64,000 nt of DNA from Rathayibacter sp. VKM Ac-2760 (GCF_009834185.1 NZ_CP047173.1:496001-560000); one strand, 5' to 3'; numbered from the stretch's first letter, positions 51,689 to 60,832 are shown. Notes: a model not told the origin generated them from the letters alone. A program made the numbers and translations.

Positions 51689-52255
51689 TCAGCCGGCGGC
51701 GCGGCGGGTGACGAAGGTGAGGTCGAGGAGGGGGAGGCGTTCGCGCTCGACGACGGCTGTCAGGAAGCGGTCGCCGAGGTGGGCGCCGACGCCGAGGACG
51801 TGCGCGTCGGTGTCGATCCGGATGCCGGGGACCCACCGCCCGTCGAGGAGGAGCGGGACGCCGTGCTCGACGCCGAGGTCCATCGCGGGGCCGAGGAGCT
51901 CGCCGACGTCGCTCCCGCCGGCGCGCTCGGTGCGGAGGCGCTTCCTCAGGCTGCGGTTCACGTGCTCGAGGAGCGCGAACTCGATGTTCTGCCACGGCGA
52001 GTGCTCCTCCGCGACGCTCGTCCGCACCGCATCCCACAGTCTCGGGGCCGGGTCGGGCCGGAACGTGTAGCCGATCGAGGCCTCGTCGAAGAGGATCACC
52101 CCGCCCCGGTCGCGCGCCGAGGCCGAGCACAGCCACTCCTCCTGGGACGGCTGGGGCGTGAGGGTGAAGAGCGGACCGTGGAAGAACCGCGTCACGACGT
52201 CCAGCGTCGGCGGCTCGGGCAGCTCCTCGGGGGACAGGTACTCGTCGGCGTGCAT
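51689..52255 (-). CDS. Hypothetical protein, paralog 2 of a duplicated pair
   Basis: 188 residues from the ATG at 52255. Begins MHADEYLSPEELPEPPTLDV; shares GPLFTLTPQPSQEEW, SIGYTF, VPLLLDGRWVPGIRIDTDAH and VLGVGAHLGDRFLTAVVERE with the neighbour. Soluble, unknown function. The pair, each followed by a repeat block, looks like a tandem duplication of gene plus repeats. Confidence 0.65.
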   Translation of the reverse strand: MHADEYLSPEELPEPPTLDVVTRFFHGPLFTLTPQPSQEEWLCSASARDRGGVILFDEASIGYTFRPDPAPRLWDAVRTSVAEEHSPWQNIEFALLEHVNRSLRKRLRTERAGGSDVGELLGPAMDLGVEHGVPLLLDGRWVPGIRIDTDAHVLGVGAHLGDRFLTAVVERERLPLLDLTFVTRRAAG

Positions 52256-52330
52256 CCGTCCAGCCTCGCGTCGCGGCGGCGCGGTCGGCAACGCCGTTCG
52301 GCGAACCGGCGCGAGGCGACGCACCGGGGC

Positions 52331-52924
52331 TCAGGCCGGTGCCGCGTCCGTCGTCGCCGCGTCGTCGCCCGCGGCTCGCGCCCTCGACGTGATCGCCTCG
52401 ATGACCTCGGTCTTGGCGTCCGAGTAGGCGTTCATGTCGGCCCAGGTCCGCTGCATCAGGGAGCGCTTCGTCGTCTCGTACAGCGTCCGGTCGGCGGTGT
52501 CGCGGCGGAGGTGGTCGCGGAGGAGCAGGTACTCGGCCACGGCGGGGTCGCCGCGGCCGTAGAGGTGCACGTGCACGTCGCGCTCCGGGGTCCGGACGAG
52601 GCGATGGCCGGGCTCGCGGACCCGCAGCTCGTAGCCCGCGGCGAGCAGCGGGTCGAGGTGGTCCTCCTCCGCGGTGATGTCGGGGACCGCCACCACGATG
52701 TCGACGATCGGCTTCGCCGCCAGGCCCGGCACGGAGGTGGAGCCGATGTGCTCGATCAGGACGTCGATGCTCGCCAGAGCCTGCGCGATGCGCCGCTCGT
52801 GCTCGCGGAAGACGTCCGCCCAGCCGGGGTCGGGGTCGTGCAGTCCGACCGCCAGCCGCTCGGCGCCCCCGACGATGTCCACCGTCGTGACGTCCGGTCG
52901 GCGCGCGGATCCGGTGCTGTGCAT
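52331..52924 (-). CDS. GrpB-family protein
   Basis: 197 residues from the ATG at 52924. GrpB/nucleotidyltransferase-fold signature: IEHIGSTSVPGLAAKPIVDI, VAVPDITAEEDHLDPLLAAG, HLYGRGDPAVAEYLLLRDHL and YSDAKTEVIEAI. The GS...D-x-D/V pattern suggests a nucleotidyltransferase-like active site. Substrate unknown. Soluble, monocistronic. Confidence 0.88.
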   Translation of the reverse strand: MHSTGSARRPDVTTVDIVGGAERLAVGLHDPDPGWADVFREHERRIAQALASIDVLIEHIGSTSVPGLAAKPIVDIVVAVPDITAEEDHLDPLLAAGYELRVREPGHRLVRTPERDVHVHLYGRGDPAVAEYLLLRDHLRRDTADRTLYETTKRSLMQRTWADMNAYSDAKTEVIEAITSRARAAGDDAATTDAAPA

Positions 52925-53026
52925 ACCGGCATCCTCGCAGGGGATCGAGCGCGCGGCATCCGGGACAAGGGCTTGCGGGGTGCCGTGCGGAGGGGTCGAC
53001 TGGCAGCAGGAGAGAGAGGTGTCACC

Positions 53027-53269
53027 ATGACGCAGACCTTCCCCGCGTGGTTGCGGGACCAGGACAAGAGGGACGACGAGGTCGGCGAGCTCGCCCAGAC
53101 CTACGCCGGCCGCGGCGACCTGCCGGAGCACGGCGGGCGCGCGATCTACGACGGCTACTTCGCGAGCGAGCCCGCCGCGGCGCAGGCCGGTCTCGAGCGG
53201 GCCTGGATGGAGTTCGAGGCGCACCCCGAGCCGTCCGCCACCTCGGACGAGCCGGAGGGACTGCGATGA
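53027..53269 (+). CDS. Small soluble hypothetical protein
   Basis: 80 residues, ATG after AGGAGAGAGAGGTGTCACC. MTQTFPAWLRDQDKRDDEVG, RAIYDGYFASEPAAAQAGLE, RAWMEFEAHPEPSA: helical and acidic, no motif recognised. Its stop overlaps the next start (ATGA). Confidence 0.6.
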   Translation: MTQTFPAWLRDQDKRDDEVGELAQTYAGRGDLPEHGGRAIYDGYFASEPAAAQAGLERAWMEFEAHPEPSATSDEPEGLR

Positions 53270-53439
53270 GCGACCAGACCCCGAGCCCCGTCGAGGACCC
53301 GGACGACCAGGCCCCGAGCCCCGTCGAGGACCCGGACGACCAGGCCGACAAGCCCTCGCAGGCCGAGGGCGAGGACCCGCGCGACACCCCGGTCGAGGTG
53401 CTCCCCGCCGAGGGGAAGCCGTCGAAGGCCGAGGGGTGA
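53266..53439 (+). CDS. Small acidic, disordered protein with internal repeat
   Basis: 57 residues, ATG overlapping the previous stop. SPVEDPDDQAPSPVEDPDDQ is a direct repeat of SPVEDPDDQA; the rest (PSQAEGEDPRD, EGKPSKAEG) is Pro/Glu/Asp-rich. No fold expected. Co-translated with the preceding gene. Confidence 0.5.
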   Translation: MSDQTPSPVEDPDDQAPSPVEDPDDQADKPSQAEGEDPRDTPVEVLPAEGKPSKAEG

Positions 53440-53507
53440 CGGTGCGGGTGAGGTGAGGTGAGGGGGCGCTTCCGGGGACGGGGGCGTCCCTTCTTGGTGT
53501 TGGGGGG

Positions 53508-53690
53508 GGGATCTCGATACGCCCTCTGCGAGGGCTACTCGATCAGCAAGAAGGGGGCGGTCTTCGCTGGATGTGCTGGTGACGGTGGGTCTCGATACGC
53601 CCCTGCGGGGCTACTCGACCAGCAGGCAGGTGCGGGGGTGCTCGACCAGCGAGCGAGTGCGGGGGTGCTCGACCAGCAAGGGCGGCGGGG
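53508..53690. repeat. Cluster of dispersed palindromic repeats
   Basis: Copies with cctctgcgaggg and cccctgcggggc centres (from 53509 and 53589), plus truncated tail copies ggtgctcgaccagc (53636 and 53665). It sits at the 3' end of the next minus-strand gene. Confidence 0.85.
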
Positions 53691-54599
53691 TCAGCGGGTT
53701 GCGGCGGCCATCAGCTCGCGGGCCTCGGTGCTCTCGGGGTACTGGGCGAGGACGCGCTCCAGGTCGCGGCGGGCCGGGGCGCGCCGGCCGTCGACGAGGT
53801 GGGTGCTCGCGCGCTCGAAGAGGGCCTCGATGCGCAGCTCGACCGGTCGGGCGGTGGTCACGTTCGGCCGCACCACGCGGTCGAAGGCCTCGAGGGCGCT
53901 CTCGATCAGCCCGAGCTCGCGCAGGGCGACGCCGCGGCGGATGAGGACGGCGGCCGACGGGGCGTCGACGTTGACGACGGGCGCCGAGAACTGCGCCACG
54001 TCGCTCCAGCGCCGCCGGGCGGAGTAGAGGGCGGCCAGCGTCGAGGCCGCGAGCGTCGAGGGTGGCAGCGCCTCGACCGCGGCCGTCGCGCCGGCCGGGT
54101 CGTCGGGGGCGGCGAGCTCGGCGAAGAGGAGGCGCAGGGCGGTCGCGTCGAGCGGCACGGTCACGTCGAGTCCGGCGCTGAGCGGCAGGTGCGCGGTCAG
54201 CACGATCCCGTAGCGGCGGAGGAACGGGTCGGCGGACGGGTCGTAGCGCATCCGCACCAGCCAGCCGGCGAGGCGGAGGGCGCGGTCGTCCTCGGGGCGG
54301 GAGAGGGCGTCGCGGACCAGCTCGACGACGGCGGCGAGGCGGGAGCCCTCGGGGGAGGCGGCGGTGGCCTCGTGCAGCTCGGAGGCGGGCGCGCCACTGC
54401 GGATCAGCCGGATGAGCGGCGCCTCCCACGGCTGCGCGAGCGGTGAGGGGCGCACGAGTCCCGGGCCGCCGGGCATCGACAGCCCGGCCGAGATCCGCGA
54501 GCGGTGCTGGGCCCGGGAGAGTGCCGGTCCGACGACGGGATGCAGGCGTGCGCTGGTCAGCACCTGCAGTTCCCCGGCGGTCCGGAAGCCGATCCCCAC
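53691..54599 (-). CDS. Helical, TPR-like hypothetical protein
   Basis: 302 residues from the GTG at 54599 with AAGGGGG 5 nt upstream. Mostly helical repeats: LRLAGWLVRMRYDPSAD, DDPAGATAAVEALPPSTLAA, STLAALYSARRRWSDVA, LIRRGVALRELGLIESALEA (TPR-like), and a last helix ELRIEALFERASTHLVDGRR. An N-terminal SARLHPVVGPALSRAQHRSR segment may be a targeting or binding part. Function unknown. Confidence 0.55.
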   Translation of the reverse strand: MGIGFRTAGELQVLTSARLHPVVGPALSRAQHRSRISAGLSMPGGPGLVRPSPLAQPWEAPLIRLIRSGAPASELHEATAASPEGSRLAAVVELVRDALSRPEDDRALRLAGWLVRMRYDPSADPFLRRYGIVLTAHLPLSAGLDVTVPLDATALRLLFAELAAPDDPAGATAAVEALPPSTLAASTLAALYSARRRWSDVAQFSAPVVNVDAPSAAVLIRRGVALRELGLIESALEAFDRVVRPNVTTARPVELRIEALFERASTHLVDGRRAPARRDLERVLAQYPESTEARELMAAATR

Positions 54600-54710
54600 A
54601 ACAACCCCCTTCGCCCCGGGGTGAGCTTCCCCCCGAGTCCCCACTTTACGGGGTGTTCCGGACGGTTCTCCCCCCGAAAGGGGCCCGCGGGCCCGGCGCG
54701 GATCGGGGGA

Positions 54711-54790
54711 GGTCCGTCGCGCCGGTCCGTCCGTCGCGCCGGTCAGTCCGTCGCGCCGGTCCGTCCGTCGCGCCGGTCAGTCCGTCGCGG
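54711..54790. repeat. 17-bp tandem repeat overlapping a gene end
   Basis: Five units, the outer ones partial, of GGTC(C/A)GTCCGTCGCGCC at 54711, 54724, 54741, 54758 and 54775, with C and A alternating at position 5. The last unit contains the stop codon of the oxidoreductase gene (54777). Confidence 0.85.
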
Positions 54791-55940
54791 TGAGGCGCGA
54801 GCCGTCCGCCGCGCTGCGCTCGACCGCGTCGAGCACCTGCTGCACCTGCAGCGCCTCCGCGAACGACGGCGAGGGCTGCACGCCCGCGGCGAGGGCCGTG
54901 ACCAGGTCGACGACCTGGTGGGTGAAGACGTGCTCGTAGCCGAGTCCGTGCCCGGTCGGCCACCAGGCGGCGGCGTAGGGGTGCACGGGCTCCGTCACCT
55001 GGATGGTGCGGAAGCCCTGGGCGTCCTCCGGATCGCGGGCGTCGTAGTACTCGAGCTCGTTCATCCGCTCGAAGTCGAAGGCGATGCTGCCGGTCTCGCC
55101 GTTGATCTCGATGCGATTGGCGTTCTTGCGGCCGGTGGCGACGCGGGTGGCCTCGAAGACGCCGAGGGCACCTCCGCTGAGCGTCGCCGTGAACAGGGCG
55201 GCGTCGTCGACGGTGACCGGGCCGCGCTCGGCGCCCTCCTCCGCCCGGCCGCCGAGGCCGGACTGCGTGGCGAGCACCGGGCGCTCGGTGACGAAGGTGC
55301 GCAGCTGCGCCGAGACGGCGTCGATCGTCTGCCCGGTGAGCCACTGCGCGGTGTCGATGCTGTGCGCGCCGATGTCGCCGAGGGCGCCGGAGCCGGCCTT
55401 CTCCTTGTCGAGCCGCCAGGTCAGCGGTCCCTCGGAGTCGCTGAGCCAGTCCTGCAGGTACTGCGCGCGGACGTGGCGGATCGCGCCGAGGCGGCCCTCC
55501 TCGATGAAGCGCTTGGCGAGCGCGAGGGCGGGGGTGCGGCGGTAGCTGAAGCCGCACATCGCGGATCCGCTCGCCGCCTCGGCCGCCTCCGTCATCGACC
55601 GCGCCTCGGGCACGGAGCGCGCGAGCGGCTTCTCGCAGAGCACGTGCTTGCCGGCCGCGAGCGCGGCGATCGCGATCTCGGCGTGCTGGTCGCCCGGGGT
55701 GCAGATGTCGATCAGGTCGATGTCGTCGCGGGCGATCACCTCGCGCCAGTCGATCGACCACTCGGCCGCGCCGAAGTTCTCGGCGGCGGCCCGCGCGCGG
55801 CCCTCGTCGCGGCCGACGACGACGGCGAGCTCGGGCCGCAGCGGCAGGTCGAAGAAGCGCGGCGCGGTCCGCCAGGCGTGGGCGTGGGCGCGGCCCATGA
55901 AGGCGTGGCCGATCATGGCCACGCGCAGCGGTGCCGTCAT
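54777..55940 (-). CDS. Gfo/Idh/MocA-family oxidoreductase
   Basis: 387 residues, start overlapping the upstream stop by 4 bp. Rossmann fold: RVAMIGHAFMGRAHAHAW, IDLIDICTPGDQHAEIAIAA, GKHVLCEKPLARSVPEAR (catalytic EKP), then C-terminal domain with LGDIGAHSIDTAQWLTG and INGETGSIAFDFERMNELEY. Likely an NAD(P)-dependent sugar or inositol dehydrogenase. In an operon with a second oxidoreductase and a ThuA-like gene, recalling ThuAB-type disaccharide 3-keto pathways. The C-terminus ends in a tandem repeat. Confidence 0.88.
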   Translation of the reverse strand: MTAPLRVAMIGHAFMGRAHAHAWRTAPRFFDLPLRPELAVVVGRDEGRARAAAENFGAAEWSIDWREVIARDDIDLIDICTPGDQHAEIAIAALAAGKHVLCEKPLARSVPEARSMTEAAEAASGSAMCGFSYRRTPALALAKRFIEEGRLGAIRHVRAQYLQDWLSDSEGPLTWRLDKEKAGSGALGDIGAHSIDTAQWLTGQTIDAVSAQLRTFVTERPVLATQSGLGGRAEEGAERGPVTVDDAALFTATLSGGALGVFEATRVATGRKNANRIEINGETGSIAFDFERMNELEYYDARDPEDAQGFRTIQVTEPVHPYAAAWWPTGHGLGYEHVFTHQVVDLVTALAAGVQPSPSFAEALQVQQVLDAVERSAADGSRLTATD

Positions 55941-57046
55941 CGCAGGGCCCCGACCGGCTCGCCCGCGGCCGAGCGCAGCGGGAGCAGCTCGGGCCGCTCG
56001 GCCGTGGTCTCGATCGCGACGACCGCCTTCTCGGCGCTCGAGCGCAGGATCGCGTCCATGATCTCGAGGACGTGCAGCGCGAGGCGGCCCGAGGCGCGGT
56101 GCGGCCGGCCCTCCTCGATCGCCTCGGCGAGGTCGGCGAGCCCGACGCCGCGGCCGGTGTCGACGACGCCGGCGGAGTCGGGGACGACCCGCCAGTCCTC
56201 GTCGCGGACGGCGACCTCGACGACGTCCGAGAACATGTTCGGGTCGGGGACCGCGATGGTGCCCTCGGTGCCGTAGATCTCGAACTTGGGCGAGCGCGTG
56301 CGCCAGACCTCGAAGCTGACCGTCACGGTCGAGGTGACGCCGCTCTCGTGCTCGAGCAGCGCGCTGATGTGCGTGTCGATCGAGACGGGGATGGGCGTGC
56401 CGGCGCGCGGGCCCGACTCGATGGTGCGCGGGCGGTCCGAGCGCGTGGCGAGACCGGTGACCCGGACGACCGGGCCGAAGAGGTGCACGAGCGCGGTGAG
56501 GTAGTAGGGGCCCATGTCGAGCAGCGGACCGCCGCCGGGCTGGTAGTAGAACTCGGGCGCCGGGTGCCAGCGCTCGTGACCGGGCGCGGCCCAGTGCACC
56601 TGGGCGGCGATCGGCGTGCCGATCACTCCGGAGTCGAGGGTCTGCCGCGCGGTCTGGATCCCGGTGCCGAGCACCGTGTCGGGCGCGCTGGCGAAGCGCA
56701 GGCCCAGCTCCTCCGCGAGGTCGAGCATCGGGGCCGCCTCGGCCGGGTTCAGGCCGAGCGGCTTCTCGGCGAAGACGTGCTTGCCGTTCTGCAGTGCTCG
56801 CGTGCCGATCTCGACGTGCGCGGCGGGGATCGTGAGGTTGAGCACGGCGTCGACCTCGGGATCGGCGATCAGCTCGTCGACCGAGAGGGCGCGGACGCCG
56901 TGCTCGTCGGCGACCTCCTGCGCCCGCGCGGTGTTCAGGTCGGCGACGGCGACGAGGCGCAGGCCCGGGAAGGTGGGGAGGTTCGCGAGGTACTGCTCGC
57001 TGATCTTCCCGACTCCGATGATGCCGACTCTCAGCGGGAGGCCCAC
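55937..57046 (-). CDS. Gfo/Idh/MocA-family oxidoreductase
   Basis: 369 residues from the GTG at 57046, overlapping the ThuA-like gene by 16 bp. RVGIIGVGKISEQYLANL, VDAVLNLTIPAAHVEIGTRA, GKHVFAEKPLGLNP (EKP), GPLLDMGPYYLTALVHLFGP, YGTEGTIAVPDPNMFSDVVE. Sugar dehydrogenase-type enzyme; second oxidoreductase of the operon. Confidence 0.9.
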   Translation of the reverse strand: MGLPLRVGIIGVGKISEQYLANLPTFPGLRLVAVADLNTARAQEVADEHGVRALSVDELIADPEVDAVLNLTIPAAHVEIGTRALQNGKHVFAEKPLGLNPAEAAPMLDLAEELGLRFASAPDTVLGTGIQTARQTLDSGVIGTPIAAQVHWAAPGHERWHPAPEFYYQPGGGPLLDMGPYYLTALVHLFGPVVRVTGLATRSDRPRTIESGPRAGTPIPVSIDTHISALLEHESGVTSTVTVSFEVWRTRSPKFEIYGTEGTIAVPDPNMFSDVVEVAVRDEDWRVVPDSAGVVDTGRGVGLADLAEAIEEGRPHRASGRLALHVLEIMDAILRSSAEKAVVAIETTAERPELLPLRSAAGEPVGALR

Positions 57047-57747
57047 AGCAGTCCCCTTTCGATGATGGTGCGGACGTTGGCGTCCTGGAGGATCTCGACG
57101 CGGTGGCCGGGAGTGGAGACGAAGATGCGGCCGGCGCCCCACTGGCGGGTCCAGACGGCGGGGGAGGTGATCGGGCGCGTCCACGGGTCCCACTCGCGGA
57201 CGGCCTGGGTCGTCGTGGCGAGGACGTCGTTGTAGTCGTCGTGCAGCACCCAGTACTGCTCGGTGGTGAGCTCGAAGTCGCTGATGCCCTGCGTGATCGG
57301 GTGGTCGGCGGCGAGGGCCGTCATCTCGATCGTGTGCGGAACGTAGTTGTCGGACTGCTCGCCGGTCCGCTCGTCGGGGTGCTTGCCCGGGTGCGAGACG
57401 AACTGGCCGCCGATCAGCTGCAGGTAGTCGGAGTTGCTGCGGTACGAGTCGGCGATGCCGCCGTGCCAGCCGGCCAGGCCGGTGCCGCGCTCGACGGCCG
57501 CGCGCAGGCCGAGGAACTCGGGCCACTCGATCGAGGTCATCGTGTTGGACTGCACGATCAGGTCGACGGTGCGCAGGTAGTCCTCGTCGGCGTAGACGGC
57601 GGTCGACTCCTCGATGCGCACCTCGAAGCCGTTCTCCTCGAGGAAGGGGAGGAACAGCTCGGTCGCCTCGACGGGCTGGTGGCCGTCCCACCCGCCGCGG
57701 ACGACGAGCGCCCTCTTCGCGGGAGTGGTCGGGGGGAGGTCGGTCAT
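57031..57747 (-). CDS. ThuA-like domain protein
   Basis: 238 residues from the ATG at 57747. Class I glutamine amidotransferase-like fold as in ThuA: KRALVVRGGWDGHQPVEATE, DLIVQSNTMTSIEWPEFLGL, GTGLAGWHGGIADSY, FVSHPGKHPDERTG and FVSTPGHRVEILQDANV. In related systems it converts 3-keto-disaccharides or hydroxyketo sugars. First gene of the operon, divergent from a LacI regulator. Confidence 0.88.
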   Translation of the reverse strand: MTDLPPTTPAKRALVVRGGWDGHQPVEATELFLPFLEENGFEVRIEESTAVYADEDYLRTVDLIVQSNTMTSIEWPEFLGLRAAVERGTGLAGWHGGIADSYRSNSDYLQLIGGQFVSHPGKHPDERTGEQSDNYVPHTIEMTALAADHPITQGISDFELTTEQYWVLHDDYNDVLATTTQAVREWDPWTRPITSPAVWTRQWGAGRIFVSTPGHRVEILQDANVRTIIERGLLWASR

Positions 57748-57940
57748 CGGTGTCCTCGGGATGCTCGGCGGATCGCTCCGCGGTTCGTCGTCGAACGGAT
57801 CTTGCGCAACTCGATGGCTGGCGCCGCCCACGTCCGATCAGTCTGCACCCCGCTGGCGGTGCAGGCAAGGCGGGAATGCGGTTCGGACCCCGAAGCGATC
57901 CGGGCCTGTTTCGCAACTCGTTCTGGCCTACAGTTGTCGT

Positions 57941-58975
57941 ATGGACGACAGCGACGCCGCCCCCCGGCCGACGATGGCCCGCATCGCCGAGCGCGCCGCG
58001 ACGAGCGTGCCGACGGTCTCGAAGGTGCTCAACGGCGGCACGGACGTCTCGGAGGCGACCCGGCTGCGAGTGATGGAGGCGGCGCACGAGCTCGGCTACC
58101 GGCGCCGGCCGCGGCTGCGCCCGCCGGCGGACGACCCGCACGTCGCGCACATCGTCGACGTGGTCGTCGGCCACCTCGACGGCACCTGGATCGGTCCCGT
58201 CCTCGGCGGGATCGAGGAGGAGGCCGCGGCGGCCGGCGTCGACCTGGTGCTCACCCGCGCGCGTCCCGACGGGGAGTGGGTCAACCGGCTCTTGCGCCGC
58301 TCGTCCCTCGGCGCGATCGTCGTCCTCGTGAACGTGACGGCGGCGCAGCTGCACCTGCTGACGACGGCCGAGCTGCCCGTGGTGATCGTGGATCCGATCA
58401 CCCGCCCGCCGGCCGACGTGGCGAGCATCGGCGCGACCAACTGGGACGGCGGCCGGATGGCGGCGGAGCACCTGCTCGGCCGGGGCCACACCAGCATCGG
58501 CGTGATCGCCGGCGCGCGGGGGCAGCTCTACAGCAGCGCCCGGCTCGACGGGTTCAGCACGGCGCTGCGCGAGGCGGGGGTGCCGCTCCCGCGGGAGCGC
58601 GTGGCCTACGGCGGCTGGAGCCGCGACCGCGCGCGGATCGTCGCCTCCGCGATGCTGGAGGACGCGGCGACGCGGCCGACGGCACTGTTCGCGCTCTCGG
58701 ACACGATGGCGCTCGGCGCCTACGACGCGGCCGATCTGGCGGGACTGCGCATCCCGGACGACCTCAGCGTGATCGGCTTCGACGACGTGCAGGAGTCGGC
58801 CTGGGCGACGCCGCCGCTGACCACGATCCAGCAGCCGATCGCCCAGATGGGCGCCGCGGCGTTCCGGATGCTGCACCAGGCGCACCGCGCGGCCCGGCCG
58901 CTGTCGTCGAGCGCGACGCGGCTGGAGCTGGAGACGCGGCTGATCGAGCGGGCGTCGGTGGGGCGGCCGCGCTGA
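57941..58975 (+). CDS. LacI-family regulator
   Basis: 344 residues, ATG at 57941. HTH: TMARIAERAATSVPTVSKVL, NGGTDVSEATRLRVMEAAHE, LGY. Periplasmic-binding-like sensor domain: AIVVLVNVTAAQLHLL, GATNWDGGRMAAEHLLGRGH, SVIGFDDVQESAWATPPLTT, QQPIAQMG. Likely represses the divergent ThuA/oxidoreductase operon. CGCAACTCG occurs twice in the gap (57805-57813, 57912-57920) and may be part of its operators. Confidence 0.9.
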   Translation: MDDSDAAPRPTMARIAERAATSVPTVSKVLNGGTDVSEATRLRVMEAAHELGYRRRPRLRPPADDPHVAHIVDVVVGHLDGTWIGPVLGGIEEEAAAAGVDLVLTRARPDGEWVNRLLRRSSLGAIVVLVNVTAAQLHLLTTAELPVVIVDPITRPPADVASIGATNWDGGRMAAEHLLGRGHTSIGVIAGARGQLYSSARLDGFSTALREAGVPLPRERVAYGGWSRDRARIVASAMLEDAATRPTALFALSDTMALGAYDAADLAGLRIPDDLSVIGFDDVQESAWATPPLTTIQQPIAQMGAAAFRMLHQAHRAARPLSSSATRLELETRLIERASVGRPR

Positions 58976-59029
58976 GGCGAGGCCGGCTCGGGCCCCGTTT
59001 CCGCTGATGGATGAGCGGGTGCACCCCTT

Positions 59030-59290
59030 CGCTGATCGAGTAGCCCGCGGAGCGGGCGTATCGAGATCCACCTGTGCCGGACGACGGGTCTGCAGGCTGG
59101 ACGTTCGGAGGACGGGGGTCTCGATACGCCCCTGCGGGGCTACTCGACCAGCATGGATTCGATACGCCCCTTCGGGGCTACTTGACCAGCATGGATTCGA
59201 TACGCCCCTGCGGGGCTACTCGACCAGCATGGATTCGATACGCCCTTTCGGGGCTACTCGACCAGCATGAACACGACACGCACCTGCGGG
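59030..59290. repeat. Cluster of dispersed palindromic repeats
   Basis: One copy at 59030-59070 (reversed, cccgcggagcggg centre), then four near-tandem copies of cgatacgcccctgcggggct / actcgaccagcatggatt with a 48-bp period (59119-59260), then a diverged copy to 59290. ATGGATT joins the units. Confidence 0.9.
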
Positions 59291-59393
59291 GCTGCTCGCC
59301 CCAACATGGCGGGGTCGCGGCGCTGAGTCGCCCGGGAAGGTGCGTTCTCGGGGTGGAGAACGGGCCTTCTCGGGCGACTCGGCGGGATGGGGG

Positions 59394-59711
59394 CTAGAGG
59401 GCGCCCTGGGCGGGGGTGCCGGCGGGGAGGGGGGCCAGGCGGGTGACGACCGGGGGTGCGGCGACGAGGCCGGCGATGGCGGCGTTCAGGCGGACGACGG
59501 GCTCGCCGGCGGCGTGGGCGTCGAGGGCCTCGGCGCTGGTCCACTTCTCGAGCATCACGATGGTGCCGTCGGGGGAGTCGTGGATCGCGTAGAGCTCGCA
59601 GCCCTCCTCGCCGTGGACCTCGGCGATGGCGGGGGTGAGGGCGGCGACGAGGGCGTCGCGCTTGCCCTCGGCGGGGGTGAAGATCGCGGTGACGACGACG
59701 GGATCGGTCAT
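59394..59711 (-). CDS. Antibiotic biosynthesis monooxygenase (ABM) domain protein
   Basis: 105 residues, ATG at 59711 with AAAGG upstream. Single ABM dimeric ferredoxin-like domain: VVTAIFTPAEGKRDALVAAL, EVHGEEGCELYAIHDSPDG, IVMLEKWTSAEALDAHAAGE. YgiN-like quinol or small-molecule monooxygenase role possible. It follows the LacI gene in the same direction (34 bp), so may be co-transcribed. Confidence 0.85.
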   Translation of the reverse strand: MTDPVVVTAIFTPAEGKRDALVAALTPAIAEVHGEEGCELYAIHDSPDGTIVMLEKWTSAEALDAHAAGEPVVRLNAAIAGLVAAPPVVTRLAPLPAGTPAQGAL

Positions 59712-59745
59712 GGTGGTGCCTTTCGTGAGGGGGTGGTGGGCGGAG

Positions 59746-60771
59746 TCAGTGGCGGGCCGGGGCGGCGCAGCTGGAGCGGATGACGAGGTCCGCCTGAACC
59801 TCGATGTGCTGGGGCGCGTCCGGGATCCGACCCTGCATGCGGGCGAGCACCAGGTCGACGCTGTGCCGGGCGAGCATCTCGATCGGCTGGCGGACGACGC
59901 TGAGCGGCGGCGTGACGAGCTCGCTCCACGGGTTGTCGTCGAAGACGACCACGGAGAGCGCGTCGGGGATCGCGACACCGAGCTGGAAGAGCCGGTGCAC
60001 GGCGCTGCGCACCTGCGCCGTGTTCGCGACGATCAGGGCGGTCGGCGGCTCCGGCAGCGCGAGCAGTGCGGCGACCGCCTCGCCGCCGATGTCGCCGCGG
60101 AACGGGACCTCGCGGATCAGCGTGCCGTCGACCCGGAGGCCGGCGGCGGTGAGGGCCGCGCGATAGCCGGCGACGCGCGCCTGGCCGGTCGACGTGCGCA
60201 GCGGACCGGAGACGATCGCGATCCGGGTGTGGCCGAGCGCGATCAGGTGGTCGGTCGCGCGGGCGGCCGAGGCGGAGTTGCCGATGCTGACGACATCCAC
60301 GTCGTCGAGACCGGGGGTCGTGCGGTCGACGAAGACGACGTCGATCCCTGCCCGGCGCAGTCGCGACCACTTCTCGAGGTTGTCACCGGACGGGGTCGCG
60401 ATCACTCCGCCGACGGAACGGTCGAGCAGGCTCGTCAGCGACTCGCCCTCGACGTGGGAGTCCTCCTGCGTGGTCATCAGGAGGACCTGGGCGCCGCGGG
60501 CGCGCGCCTCCCAGACGACGCTGTCGGCCAGGCGGGCGAAGAAGGGGTTGGTGAGGTCCGGCAGCACGAGGCCGATGGCGAGGGTCTGGCCGTGGCTCAG
60601 CTCCCGGGCGGCGGCGCGCGGGCGGAAGCCGAGCTCCTCGATCGCCTCGACGACGCGACGACGGGTGTCGACTGCGACCGGGCCTGTGCCGTCGTTGAGC
60701 ACGCGCGACACCACGGAGACCGAGACGCCGGCGCTGCGCGCGACGTCGCGGATCGTGGGTGCTTTCTGCAC
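59746..60771 (-). CDS. LacI-family regulator
   Basis: 341 residues from the GTG at 60771 with GGAGG 4 nt upstream. HTH: PTIRDVARSAGVSVSVVSRV, LNDGTGPVAVDTRRRVVEAI, EELGFRPRAAAREL. Sensor: GLVLPDLTNPFFARLADSVV, GVIATPSGDNLEKW, HTRIAIVSGPLRTSTGQARV, VVVFDDNPWSELVTPPLSVV, RQP. Divergent from the oxidoreductase/sugar transporter operon, with a palindromic operator just after that operon's promoter. Confidence 0.92.
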   Translation of the reverse strand: MQKAPTIRDVARSAGVSVSVVSRVLNDGTGPVAVDTRRRVVEAIEELGFRPRAAARELSHGQTLAIGLVLPDLTNPFFARLADSVVWEARARGAQVLLMTTQEDSHVEGESLTSLLDRSVGGVIATPSGDNLEKWSRLRRAGIDVVFVDRTTPGLDDVDVVSIGNSASAARATDHLIALGHTRIAIVSGPLRTSTGQARVAGYRAALTAAGLRVDGTLIREVPFRGDIGGEAVAALLALPEPPTALIVANTAQVRSAVHRLFQLGVAIPDALSVVVFDDNPWSELVTPPLSVVRQPIEMLARHSVDLVLARMQGRIPDAPQHIEVQADLVIRSSCAAPARH

Positions 60772-60832
60772 GGTTCCTCCCCCGGGTGTCGGGCCATCGT
60801 ATCGGCGTGCGACCGGGCTGCTCCGCTCGCTG

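Noticed and set aside
50245..53690. Insertion sequences
   Set aside because: No transposase frame or target duplications; the blocks consist of short palindromic repeats only.
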